Source: Parelaphostrongylus tenuis (lineage: Eukaryota > Nematoda > Chromadorea > Rhabditida > Metastrongylidae). Taken from it: a stretch of 64,000 nucleotides of DNA. The notes beneath the pieces were generated by a model that ran no database searches, was not told the DNA's origin, and worked only from the letters and a program-made list of their open reading frames with translations. This document shows, in pieces, positions 31,045-43,896 of this stretch (position 1 is its first letter; each line of letters starts with the position of its first letter). The position numbers and the translations under genes are program-made. The stretch is from the NCBI GenBank assembly GCA_019055375.1, contig JAHQIW010007183.1, positions 1-64,000 on the forward strand, given 5' to 3'.

Positions 31045-33390
31045 TGACGAATGATTATACACTTTCACACAAAAGATGTAAGTCACGACAGGTTCAACTA
31101 GGACAAAGTGGTCAAAAATTGCTCGACAACCAAAGTTGCGTTTTGAACTAACGAGTCAAGTAACGAAAATCAACAGAAGAAAAAGAAAATTTTGACAAAC
31201 AAACTTGCACTTGACAGCTGCACCATGCGGACATCGACCAACACCACGCAATGCTACTGCATCGCTTGACGATCCCCTTGTCTTGGACGTATGCTCGTGC
31301 ACTCGTTTCTTCAGAACTTCCTCAAACACATATTATTACTTTTTCGTTCCTTTCACATTGCATACGAAGCTACTGTACATACAGTACATTTGTTCCCATT
31401 TCGGAGGACTTTTATATTTTCAGGACAATAAGTGGTCAATTTATCTGTTTTGTTTGAAAGAAGTCTACTTAGGAATAATAAAACCTTTTGACTCATAACA
31501 CTGACAAACTTGACTGCCTGTGGAAACGACTTGAGTGCATAGGAACAATCTATGCCCTCTAAACATTCGATATATCCAAAAAAAAACACCACTGGATCTG
31601 GAAGGATGTATCCACGACACGCCACAGAGACTGTTTCCAATAATATACAATTAGTTACACCTCAATCACTTTAGGCGATAACTGTCATGTTCAACTGAAC
31701 GCCGCACGACATAGAAAACTTTAAAACTGCTCTACAAATATGTAAGGCTGCAAATCCTATCACTGGGTGGATGAAGATGTGATTTTTGTTAACTAGTAGT
31801 GAGAAAATTTAGTCGCTTAATATTTTCATGCATCTGCTGTCTGATTCAACGACTTACGTGAAATTCTGGCTTCCCGTTTCTCAACCTACGCATTGCATAA
31901 GAAATCGGGAAATTTGAGTGAGGAGGTCGTAATGGAAATGAATATCTTATTACAAGATTACTTTACGAGCAGGTTATTTGCATGAGAATTAATTTTACCA
32001 AAAAGAAGAACATAGCGGTTAGATACAGGAATTCTTAAATGATAGAAGCATGCAAAGATCGACCGGGTTTTCGTTATCTAAATCTTGAATCTACTCAACA
32101 TCGTTAAAGTTACTCTTTTTACATCAAGTCAGATCACACCGCTCCACTAGACGAAATTCGTTTTAAACGCCAAATAAAACAGTTCAAGTCATTGAAATAA
32201 AAAAGAGAACAAGACATATATATATTGAGTTAATTATCGGGGACACCTTATCCACTTATGACTAGAATCAAGCAACAAACAGATGAAAGGGAATAAAAAA
32301 AATGGTGAATAGTATCCGAACCTGCTTTGAACGGGCTCTCCTTAAACCACTGAATGCGCTATCAAGCAACACCAAAGAGCAGTTGAACAGAAATACACAT
32401 TACTAAGTTCAGCTAATACCACAATAAACCAATTGCTATTCCACGTCAACTGAGTGAGAAGGTGTAGGAGGATGTTTATCATTACTAGAAAGCAAGATCC
32501 CCAAAGCAATATAGAGTAAAGCCCAAAGATTATCTATGAGTAGCAACTTTCTGTTTCCTGCTCTGCTTGGTGAAGACGTAGTGTAAACTAAGATTTCCGG
32601 ACGGAATTTATATCAGAAAGACTTCATACAGTTCCTTTCCTATCTAGGACATTCGCATCATACTTCAGTACTACCAATGGAACAACACTAGGCATATTTG
32701 CACAGAACCTGAAGCAACGATTAGAAGCTAGCGGTCTCACACAGCTCAATAACCAGCACCTCGACAGACTTACAAGCTGTATTCTATGTTGAGCGTTCTC
32801 TCTACATCAAAAGGGAAGCCCAACCTAAGCAGAGAGCTGAATTCCATAGAAATTTAGGTGCACGAATTTATCCAAACAATCTCGAGGTTGTGATCTGAAC
32901 ACCGCTGACTCTCTGTTCTAACTTTCTATACCATAAGAAAGCGTCTGGTGGTTCAAAAATCAAGGTCATCGTACTCGTTTAGTTCGTTCAATGAATAGTA
33001 GACAATTAAAACATAGAAACCTAAGCTGAATTCAAACTGATTGTGAAATAACAACACAGCTCTTTCGCAGAGGACAACTGCAGGTGGTAAAGGAATACGA
33101 AACGGCGAGAAAGTAGAGCAAGTTTACAAGCCTGTGCCTCGTTCAGGTCTCTGACAGACTGCACTAATCAACTCGCTGATTCTGACCTACGAGCTCACTT
33201 ATTTGAAGGGACAGTCCTTCCAGATTGAAAAGAGTCTTTCGAATAGATAGACTAGGAAAAGTTGCATTTATTGTTGCACAGACAAATTAGCAGTATTTAC
33301 AGTTAAAATCAACTTCTGAATCGTAAAAGTACCAAAAGCCACATTTGAACCAGATTACCACTTTCCTTCTTACTATTTCTTCTGACTCTC
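31045..33390. other. No gene resolved
   Basis: Apart from a possible finger exon at 31.48-31.64 kb (minus), no exon was recognised. Near 33.29-33.31 kb the minus strand reads EVDFNCKYC after an ATTCAG acceptor and then stops. It is an isolated finger-like scrap. Confidence 0.3.
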
Positions 33391-33397
33391 TCTCGTC

Positions 33398-33401
33398 TAT
33401 A

Positions 33402-33444
<43 letters not shown>

Positions 33445-33482
33445 AACATGTACATATATATGTATGCATACATATACATATG

Positions 33483-33522
<40 letters not shown>
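33398..33522. repeat. Compound TA/CATA microsatellite
   Basis: Runs of TA interrupted by CATGTACATATATATGTATG and similar palindromic words. It directly follows the 3' end of the minus-strand LINE fragment and is probably that element's tail. It produces spurious Tyr-Ile frames. Confidence 0.85.
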
Positions 33523-33524
<2 letters not shown>

Positions 33525-33529
33525 CTGTA

Positions 33530-33790
33530 TCACCTGTCGTCCCGTTGATCGTCCAGTGACTCGAGCGGGTACCAGCAACTCTTCCATTTTTCCCTATCGC
33601 GTGCAAGAGTAGCCCAGTGGGTCCTCCTTGCTCTAGGGATTCGCTGAGCATCATATCTTTCTTCCATCGCTTTCGTGAAGAAATCGGACCAACGGGTCAG
33701 TGGTCTTCCTTTAGAGCGCTTGACGTCCCGCGGAATCCAGTCGGTAACGGCTCTCGTCCATCGGTTGTCGTTGAAGCGCATCACGTATCC
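33530..33790 (-). pseudogene. 5'-truncated RTE-type LINE copy, minus strand
   Basis: Encodes the C-terminal end of the LINE protein: [60 protein letters not shown], ending [10 protein letters not shown] and stop at 33530. It is an inverted near-copy of 36.9-37.16 kb with few differences, and in this segment the frame is intact. The 5' break is in a TA-run at about 33795. Confidence 0.85.
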
Positions 33791-33794
33791 GGAT

Positions 33795-33823
33795 ATATAT
33801 TGATATATATATATATATATCCA
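33795..33823. repeat. TA microsatellite
   Basis: A TA-run separating the truncated minus-strand LINE from the 5' end of the plus-strand LINE. Confidence 0.8.
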
Positions 33824-36800
33824 CGGACCTCCCTCTTCGAGGGATCCCGCCCGGTTAGTCGCGAGGGCACGTGGCGCGTCCCCAGGTGGTGGATAGGGGA
33901 ATAAAACGCGAACCAAAAGCGACCGTGTGCCTCCCAGAGACGCAGGTGGATTCAGGGGACGAGCTCCCTGCTTCTGCAGTGCCGACTTGACAAAACTCTA
34001 TTTCTACGAGTCAAGTCGACCAAAAGCCTGCAATCAAGCGGCTGGGAAGTACATGGGAGGCGGTTAGGAGTCGCCTCCAACAAATAAGCTCCTCCCGCTC
34101 CTCCGAGAGAGACTGGCAAGCTACTCGTGAGTACCCAGCCCCCACGTTTAGAGCCTGGCAAGCTACACGTTGGGTATCAAAAATGCCAAAAACAGTAACA
34201 AATATGGGCCTCATTCCCTGACCCCGAAAGAGCCCCTGGTACGGCAGCGCCAGGTAGGACGAGTACGGAGAGGCTGCTAAAATCTCAGGGCCGAACTAGG
34301 CTGTCAAGATCGAAACGGACTAAAATGACGATCTGTACCTACAATGCAAGAACCCTTGCTCAAAGGCCGCTGTAGAAGATCTGTTGATTCAAGCAAGAAG
34401 AATAAGGTACGACGTCATTGGCCTGGCTGAGACGAGAAGGCGCCATCCTTTTCACGCTGTCTATGACACCGGAGAAGAACTGTTCCTTGGAACATGCGAT
34501 CGCAGAGGTGTCGGTGGCGTTGGCGTCCTCGTCAAATCGAATTTGACCGTGAACATTGATTCGTTCGAACAACTAACAACCCGTATCGGATGATTACGGT
34601 TGAAACGATGTGGTTCTATGCCGGCTTTGACCATCTTCGTTGCTTACGCACCAACATCAAGCTATGACGAAGACGAAGTCGAAGCGTTCTATATGGACCT
34701 CGAAAAATTCTTCAGAGAAGATCATACATTCTTCAAGGTCATTGTCGGAGATTTTAACGCAAAAATTGGACCTAGAAGAACGTCTGAAGAACGTCACATA
34801 GGGACCCACGGACTAGAATGGAATGAACAGGGTGAGAGGCTATCCGAGTTTATCATGACGACCCAAACCATCCATGGTAACTCGCAATTCCAAAAGCCTC
34901 TCTCTCAGCGATGGACGTGGGAGTCTCCCAATGGAGAGTACCATAACGAAATAGATCACATCATAGTAAATCGAAGGTTTTGCCTGACCGAAGTCGCTGT
35001 CGTTCCCAAGTTCTACACGGGATCAGACCATCGCCTCCATCGCGCAACGTTCCGATTTTCGAGGAGAGGAGAGAAAGCCGCTAAATTAAACAACGAAGTC
35101 CCAGAACTACCATAAACTGGGATGTATTCAAATCATTAGTCGGCTCTTGGGAAGATACCGTTGTCGACAACATCGACGAAGAATACGATCGACTCGTTGA
35201 ATATCTTCACGTTGGCGCTAAAAAAGCCGAAAGTCCTAAGGTCACGAAGAGACGCTTGTCTCCGCAGACACTCGAGCTGATACGTCAACGTGGAATCGCA
35301 CGAGCCGCAGGCAACCGAAACCTTACGTCCGAACTTGCGAAACGATGCAGAGAAGCGATAAAAGAAGACCTTAAAGAGAGAAGAGCAGCAGTTATGGCAG
35401 AAGCTGCAGAAGCTGGGAAGAGCATTCGCAAAGCCCAGCGAGGCTTCGCCAACTAGAAGACCAAGATGATTGCACTCCGATACCCTGACGGGACACTTAC
35501 AGCTTCGAGAAGGGCTATGGAGAAAATCATCCACCAGTACTACTCGGATCTCTTCGCTAGCCATGTTCTCTTACCGTCATATAAATTGAAAGAGGACGAA
35601 TATGTCGTTCCACCGGTCCTTCCTTCCGAAATCCGACATGCTATATCGTCGGTGAAAAACAGAACAACACCCGGTCCAGACAGGATTAGACCAGAACACC
35701 TGAAGAACCTGCCGCCAGTTCTCATCAACACCCTGGCTCGGCTCTTCACTCGCTACCTGTCAGAATGCAAGGTCCCTATTCAATGGAAAACCAGCAAGAC
35801 CGTATTGTTGTTCAAAAAGGGAGACCTTCACGACATAGGCAATTATCGCCCAATCTGCTTGCTGTCCGTTGTCTATAAACTCTTTACTCGAGTCATCCTG
35901 AACAGGATTGACAGAACACTGGACGAAGGACAGCCATGCGAACAAGCAGGGTTCAGAAAAGGATTTAGTACCATGGACCACATCCACACGATCACAAGAC
36001 TCATTGAAGTTTCGCGAGAGTACAAACAACCACTCTGTCTCACTTTTATCGATCTGAAAAAAGCCTTTGATTCAGTGGAAACAGAAGCGGTTATAAAGGC
36101 TCTGGATAACCAGGGCGTCCCTACTCGGTACATAATGATCCTTCGTGAGCTTTATAAAGATTTCACGACCAGAATATCTCCATTCTACAACAATATCACC
36201 ATTGACGTAAGAAGAGGGGTTTGACAAGGCGATACAATATCGCCAAAACTATTCACTGCCACCCTACAAAACGTCATGCGAACATTAGAATGGGACGAAA
36301 TGGGAGTGAAAATTGACGGTCGACAATTATAACCATCTTCGCTTTGCTGACAATATCGTTCCCATAACACCAAACATCAGCCAAGCGAAACGAAAGCTGA
36401 CCGATTTCGATAACGCCTGTGGAAAGATTGGTCTTCAACTGAATCTAACGAAAACAATGTTCATGAGGAACGGATGGGTTTCTAATGCCCCATTCACGCT
36501 CAACGGAACGACAATCTCCGAATGCTCCAGTTACGTCTATTCAGGTCGCAAAATCAACATGATGAACGACCTAGCTCCAGAGTTAAGCAGGAGGAAACGA
36601 GCGGCTTGGGGAACGTTTAAAAGCATCGAAGATGTAGTGAAGAGGACAAAGAACATCCGACTCCGTGTCCACCTTTTCGACTCGACAATTATTTCTGCCC
36701 TGACGTATGCAGCAGAAACCTGGTCGCTACGTAAGCAGGATGAAAGATCACTTGCCGTTATCGAACGCGCAGTCGAAAAGTCGATGCTAGGAGTATCCCG

Positions 36801-37165
36801 TATTTCGCAAATGAAAGAAAGGACCCGAAGTTCGACTTACGTCAACGATCGGAAATCAGAGACGCCGTTCTACACGCTAGGATATCGAAAATAAGGTGGG
36901 CCGGACACGTGATGCGCTTCAACGACAACCGATGGACGAGAGCCGTTACCGACTGGATCTTCGGGACGTCAAGCGCTCTGAAGAAAGACCACTGACCCGT
37001 TGGTCCGATTTCTTCACGAAAGCGATAGAAGAAAGATATGATGCTCAGCGAATCCCCAGAGCGAGGAGGACCCACTGGGCCACTCTTGCACGCGATAGGG
37101 AAAAATGGAAGAACTGCTGGTACCCGCTCGAGTCACTCGACGATCAGCGGGACGTCAGGTGATAC
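33824..37165 (+). mobile_element. RTE-type LINE, near full length, inactive
   Basis: A GC-rich 5' leader (33824-34324) is followed by an endonuclease-reverse transcriptase. Endonuclease (34325-35115): [29 protein letters not shown] and TGSDHR supply the apurinic-endonuclease residues. Linker 35.1-35.46 kb. Reverse transcriptase (35466 onward): RPICLLSVVYKL, FIDLKKAFDSV (motif A), QGDTISPKLF (motif B), then FADN where FADD is expected. C-terminal part to 37160, ending [10 protein letters not shown]. Breaks: early stop near 34370, TGA at 34591, a frameshift near 35097, TAG at 35454, TGA at 36222 just before QGD, a shift near 36328, and shifts at 36.84-36.97 kb. At least two stops fit CGA to TGA decay. 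It sits between the zinc-finger exon at 37.7 kb and the CCCH exon at 31 kb. Confidence 0.9.
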
Positions 37166-37212
37166 AGGTGGTGTGTATGTGTACGTATACATATACATAC
37201 ATGTACATACAC

Positions 37213-37254
<42 letters not shown>

Positions 37255-37355
37255 GTATGCATATATAAGTAAAGAAAGAAATTCGTATATATTATGCACC
37301 TACGCATATGCATATATATATATATATGCATATATATGTACATATATAAATGCAT
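37166..37355. repeat. Compound TA/CATA microsatellite (LINE tail)
   Basis: Starts GTGTATGTGTACGTATACAT and continues as TA-runs. At 37264-37290 it contains AGTAAAGAAAGAAATTCG, nearly the same string that lies between the LINE end and SINE at 18.75-18.78 kb. Confidence 0.8.
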
Positions 37356-37633
37356 ACTAGCACTGCCTTTTCTAAAAACTTCATTTTGAAGATTTTCACT
37401 TTCTCACGATATGATTTTTGTCAACTTATTTCATAAAACACGTCAGATAACGAAAACAACTCGTTTCACGTTGTTCATTACTGCCGTTACTTTTTATTAT
37501 TTCAATTACTGAATTGATATTTCCAACCCACAACCAAAACTTACAAGTAGGCAGACAGTCGAGGAGATTCACATTTAATCACAAATCTGAACGGTATATG
37601 GGGAGATTCGATGCTGTAAAAGGAATCACTCAC

Positions 37634-40600
37634 CTTGTAGACATGTGCACGAAACTCGTCCCATTCTGACTTGTCAAGCTTCTCAGCAGTACCACCGAAT
37701 ACTTCCTCGCAGTAGTAACATTCGGCATCTTGTGTCGGATGTCGAAATAGCATATGCGCAGCTAGTTTCGTTACGGATATAGCATTCTGAAGTTAACTCC
37801 TTATCAAATACCTTATTTGTCACTTAGATGATAACGTGAGCATGTCAAACAAATGTTCTTCATATAGAGTTGTCCTATGATTTCTTTCGCTTTATTGTTT
37901 CACCCAGAATTTTTCTGTTTCAAACCAAAGTATAGCCAAAAGGATGCAATATACGAGAGAATGTGCTAGAGTGCTCTTGAATAAGCACGTAGAACGTTCG
38001 CCATCTAAATGGAATGTCCTACCGCAAAGTAATGTCTCGATGAACACCAAATGCATTCACCGACCAGCACGCGAGCCTATCTGCAGAATCTTCTGCTGCA
38101 TCCGCACAGGCAAGACTTTATCAAGTCGATCATCACTGAATATGTTTCCTAAGCCTACTACGAGAACAACACGCACCAAGCCTACTGGCTGCCTAGCGGT
38201 AAAGATTCGCCAGCTCAATCAAACCACTAGTTCCATACTCCAAAATATCATGAGATTAGCAGGGCATGCTGTTTAAGCAACTGCTCGACAACAAGCGGAA
38301 AATAAACATCAATATCTTTGAGGATTGACTCCGCAATCTGGTTGCAACAGTGCAAGAGAAGCGCCCAGAACAAATCAATATCCCCCTTCTACAGAACAGC
38401 GCTCTTCCCGCAACATTGTAAAATCGACTCGCTACATTTCAAAGAAATGAGGCTGAGACAGGGTACCCCATATACCGTTTAGCCCTGATACAAGCTCCAC
38501 CGGAATATCATCTCTTCATCGCCCTAAAGTAGGCTGTGCGCGAGAACACGCTTCAATGGCTACATTCAGCCCAACAATGACCTCACAAGCTTCTTCAATT
38601 GCCATTCGCATTACATGTGGAAATATGGCAACCAGTCTTTGTTCAGCAAATTCTTTCATATTGTTGGTCATGATGGTGACCATACTATTGATTGACATCT
38701 TCAGTCAGATAAATTATAATGTAGTCAACAAATTTACCGAAATAAGAAAGGAATTATGGAACAACCCAAGACAAAAGCACAACAACATTATGTTTGCAGT
38801 AACAGGAAGAAATTACCAGCTGCACAAATGGAAAGTTCTTTTTTTTCTCATTATAACCATTCTAACTACAAATGAAGAGAGTGGTTCACCTTATCGCAAT
38901 GAGCGCACGGAATTTTCATATCATGAGCACGGATCTCATGTTCGGCCAACTCCTTGATAGTATAGAAACCACGACGACACTGCTTACAAGAGTACGGACA
39001 TTCATCTTCAGGTAGAAAGAAACTGAAAATAATGAATGGTACACGATTTTGTCAGCAGAAGAACTACAGAATTGTTCAAGGAGGTAACCGACTCAAAACC
39101 GTCATAGGTTCCCCGACTGGACGAACTGGAGCTGCGTGCACGCTTTCGAGGTGGTGTACGCCGACGACGGTGACCTGATCTCCGCCGCGATCTACTGAAA
39201 TGATAAACATCTTCAAAATTCGAATAATATAGCAACTAATTATTACTGCTTTCATGAAAAGTCATCACTAACACTGTCAAATCATAGGTTCTATCATTCA
39301 ATGTCGGATGAGAGCCAAACGCTTCATTTCGCTTCATCATCTACCTTCTATCTTCGGACACTTGTGAAAGATGATTGCAATTAACCCTTTGGGGAACGCC
39401 GTTGATAGAAAGCGATGTCGCACCAGTCGCTCACGCGGTATTCGCAGGCAGGCAGCATCTGCAGGCGCGATAGACGTGAAGACCTGCCTAACTGCTTGCC
39501 TTCCCCCAAAACATGACGTCGAAATTGAAGTAACTAAGTGAGACGTGACGACGCACGGTTGTACTACGTTTCGTAGCATGTGGTTCTCTCAAAAAGTTGA
39601 ATTGCGGCAAAATCTAACCAAACGGCACTATTAATATTCGAAGAGATACAATCTGACGACAATATTCAGAAAGCTAACTTCTTTTGAAATGTTAATTTTT
39701 TAATGTTTGAAAATTTTGAAATCAGCAACGCTTGTCTATTCAACTTTGATTAAATCTGCGCTTGCATACTACCTATCTAGCTTAGGAAAAAGTTTCAGAT
39801 AACATTTATGCGTAATCCTCTATAATGTATTTGACATGTAAAATAGCAACTGCACCAGAATTTGATTCATTTTCTGTAATCAGTAACACATCTGTTTCCT
39901 ACAAAATCCTAAACCACTACCGAATATATGCAGCACTTGATGTTCGGACCATATTGAAGTAAAGTGACAAATAAACTGTGTCAAAAAGCTTCAGAATATT
40001 CATGATACAATGGCTGAATGGGATGCTAAATCAATTAATGCACAAGTGATCGCAATCTTAGATTCCAATTCATATTCCTTGCAAGTGCTTTTTATCGCAG
40101 TTTATATATATTAAGATATTCAGCTAAGAGTTCACCTGACACACGCTGCATAAGAAATGCTTCTCAAAAAATTATTCTCTGCACTTAGTAAGTCATATAT
40201 AGTTCAAACGCATTTTTGAACGCATACCACGCGTAGCACGAAACCGGGTTTGATTATGCACGTTTGGAGGTACCTACGATGCATCACTAATGTCTCACAT
40301 CATGAAAATTAACAGACCTTCTACTACGACTGCTTCGCGACGAGTCACTGTCACTACTACTTGAACTGGTTCTAGTGCCTTTTTGTCGTTTCTTTTTTGA
40401 GTGCGAACGTTTTTTACTGCTCTGAGACTGTTCAGTCGTTGATTTCTTTTCTCTCGCCTTTGATAGAGAACTCGCAACGTGTCGCATGACATTCTCCACT
40501 ATCTGAAACACATCAGAATATTAACATTGAGATTACATGAAGCGCTGATGGAGTAAAACTGATTAATCAAATATTTTATGCTTGTTTCATACAGTATCGG

Positions 40601-43600
40601 TTATTATAAACTTAAGTGAATACAAACGACACTGATCGCCGAAAGTGAGCGCTGTTTCAGGTAGACAATGCTAAACATCACACCACAAAGGAGACTAAGA
40701 AAGTCTGACGAATTGGAGGAAGTAGAGGTCTAGTCGCACCCAGCCTACAGTCCAGATGCTGTGCCGTCCGATTTGAGATCTTTTTCCCTCAATAAAACAT
40801 TTAATGTGTGGACACCGATTTAAGACACTGATCGAATTGAAAGGGGGGTGGGGGTGGGGCATGGCAAAAGTTATTTGATTTGAAGCTCAAAGAATGCTTT
40901 TCGAGTAGATCCGGAAGCTTGCAGATCGTTGGCACAGGATCGTAGATAATAGTTGCCTTTATTTTGAAAAAAAATTATTATTGCTTTCATATGAGTTTAT
41001 GAATAAACTTCGAATTTTCAGGGGGTGATAAGGAACTTTTTTCTCAACCTAATAAAAAGAAACTTGAAAATATAACAGTATTATTTCTGCAAGGACTAAA
41101 AAACTAGCAATGATAAGAGTAGTAGGATAGGTACCAATGATTATGTACAAAGTATACCTAAAAATTGAATAGTGAAGCTCTAAGCCCGTTTTTGCAAACC
41201 GCGCAGTCTCCATCACATTTCACATTATATTCTCCTTTTCAAAATCGTCACTTAAGGTAGTTGATGTGTCTCAAAAACAAATTCCTTTGAGCCACAACAT
41301 CAAGTATCCATCTATCGCCAACCTTTCCCATGTCGTCTGTTTCGCATTCAGTGCATATTTCTGCGACTAATGAAGGCGACTAATGAAGACACAAAGCTCC
41401 TTTGAGTTCTGAACTGCGAACCAGCTCAGTAATGTTCATGCATTTGTTAATTCAGACAATTTTCAAGTTCTCTGAGAGTATATCAGGATATTTTCAATCC
41501 GATGAGATGTCATACTATGTGTTAGATACATAGCAGAGCGCTGGAAGCGAAGCTAAGAGGGAAATGGTGAGCGCAGTGTTTTAGATCCGATCTTGGCTGT
41601 GTAGCAAGGATGCAACTTGTGCTGCTTTTCGATAAACAAACATGCCTCTCTATAGTTTTCCAATGAATGACCCAAACACAGGTACTGTAAGGCTTTAGCT
41701 GAAAAGCCAAACAGTCCCGTTTTGTTTCCTGATACAACGATAACTTTTCGTGGCGTAGTTTTCTACCGATTTATACACACTGCCTTTCCCCAATTCACTG
41801 ATTTTCCTAAGCATGGTCTTTATGGGGAATTCGTCTAAAAGATAAGGATGTCACTGACAAAGCGAATGTTTGATGAGAATTGTTATCAAAGTAAACACTC
41901 TAATCATACTGAAAAACTTTTTTTTAACAGTGTGCCGATGAACAGCTACACAAAAATAATGTTTCGTTATTTTCTTCAAGAATAGCGAAAACAAGACACA
42001 CGACTGAATAAGTTCAAGAAGCAAAAGCTATAAATATTGATTATGAGTTTGAGTAAAAAGACGAGTAAGCTGGGCATTTCGCACACAAATGTTTATTTCT
42101 TCACACATCACACCACATATGTAATAAATTGTAATGAGTATTGAACTGCGATGAGCAATAAAAGTTCTATCCCAAGGTACTACGGTTGACCGAATCTAGA
42201 CGATTTCCACAGTGAAACACACGTCAGAAAAAATTTAGGTAGAACAGTCTTGTCCTGCAAGAATCCTAATCGCATAGCCATCTTTTTTTGAGTAAATAAA
42301 CAACGGCTGACTACTTTCTTAGCAACAATATCGAAACACCTTGTACAACCACCACAAAATTATAGAAGGAAAACTTTGTGCAACCAGGAAAATGAAATAC
42401 GTCCTTTGCAGTGAACCCAACTAAGAATACGACGCTTATCAAGCAGAAAACTCGTAATAATTTCCGAAAAAAACCAACAACGGAACAGATCCCACTTCTA
42501 AAATGCAAATATCATATTCGTGTACTACAAATGATTTAATGAATGAAAAATTTTCGGTTCCTTCTGATTATAAGGGAAAAAATGAAAAACCGCTTCGATT
42601 TGATGGAAAAAAAGTTTTCATATGAGTGCCGGTAACCATTTGAAAGCTGAAACTTCAGGCTACCGCGCGAAGTCGCCGGTTTTTGTAAAAGCCTTTTACG
42701 TTGCCACAGTAGATTTCTTGCGCAGAGCACGCGCATATTTCTCGCCAAACAGAGCTTTTCCTTTGGAGTATTGATAGTCATTCGATAGCATAAACGTTTC
42801 TGATGCCAATGATGTGCTTATATCCTACAAGAGGCGTTTTTCCGAAACCTAGCCAGTAAAATAATTTGGGTTGCCATGCGCAAGAAAGTGACCGTTGGCC
42901 ACTCGCGACCGGCTAGCGGAGGCGTCCACGTGAATAGCTGCTGACGCGATGATCGATTGATTTCCTAACATAATGGTGCGTTGTCGAAGAGTATGAACTG
43001 TGGACGACATCTTTAGCATCACATTTATTCGTTTGATCTGGAGATAACACTCCACATGTGTAACGCGCAATGCGGTAGATCCTTTGGACTGCACGGTAGA
43101 TCGATCCTCCTAGTCTCCATGGTAATATTTGATTTTGATTAGGTAATGATGCCTTCGAGTCACTGTTGAAAGTAACTGAGAAGTTCTGGCCTCAATTCCA
43201 GCAATAAGATCATAACAATGATTAATGTTTGAATTCACGGCAAAATAAAATGTTTGAGATTTTTTAAATGCAGAATCACATGTTTTACGTAGTGGTTCCT
43301 GATGCCAACGCTTTTTCGATCCTATGAACGCGTAGAGAAATGTATCGTCAGCGAAGTACTGCGTCAGCAGTCACATGAACACCACACATACCGCGATGTA
43401 AATGGCCCCGATCGTTCTTTCCCAGACGCCGAACTCAACTTGTTTTATCTGTTGCGTTGCAGAGAAACGGTCTTTTCAGTATATAAGCGCAGCGTTGGCA
43501 TCCGGAAGCACTACGCTATCTTATGATTACTAAAATTTCAAAAAAGAGCTCTTTTCGGCAAGGAATATGCACTAGTTTTGCTTGGAGATCACAGCGTTAT

Positions 43601-43855
43601 AAAAGGGTGTTCTAAGTAACCGGCGACGTGGGGCGGTAGCCTAAAGTCCCAGCTTTCCAATGGTCATCAACACTCTTATGAAAAAATCCTCTCCTGTAAA
43701 TAAAATCGATTTTTCATTTATTCTTATAATCAGAAAGAAGCTATTTTTGTTTCATACTGGGCCACGAATATTTAGGCTTCATTAAGTGACGTTTGACTTA
43801 AATAAGAACTACTCTTAATAAAATTAAATTTCGTTTCGATCTACATAATAATGTG

Positions 43856-43896
<41 letters not shown>

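Noticed and set aside
33287..33654. Open frames rich in Tyr-Ile repeats
   Set aside because: They translate TA/CATA microsatellite sequence and run on both strands.
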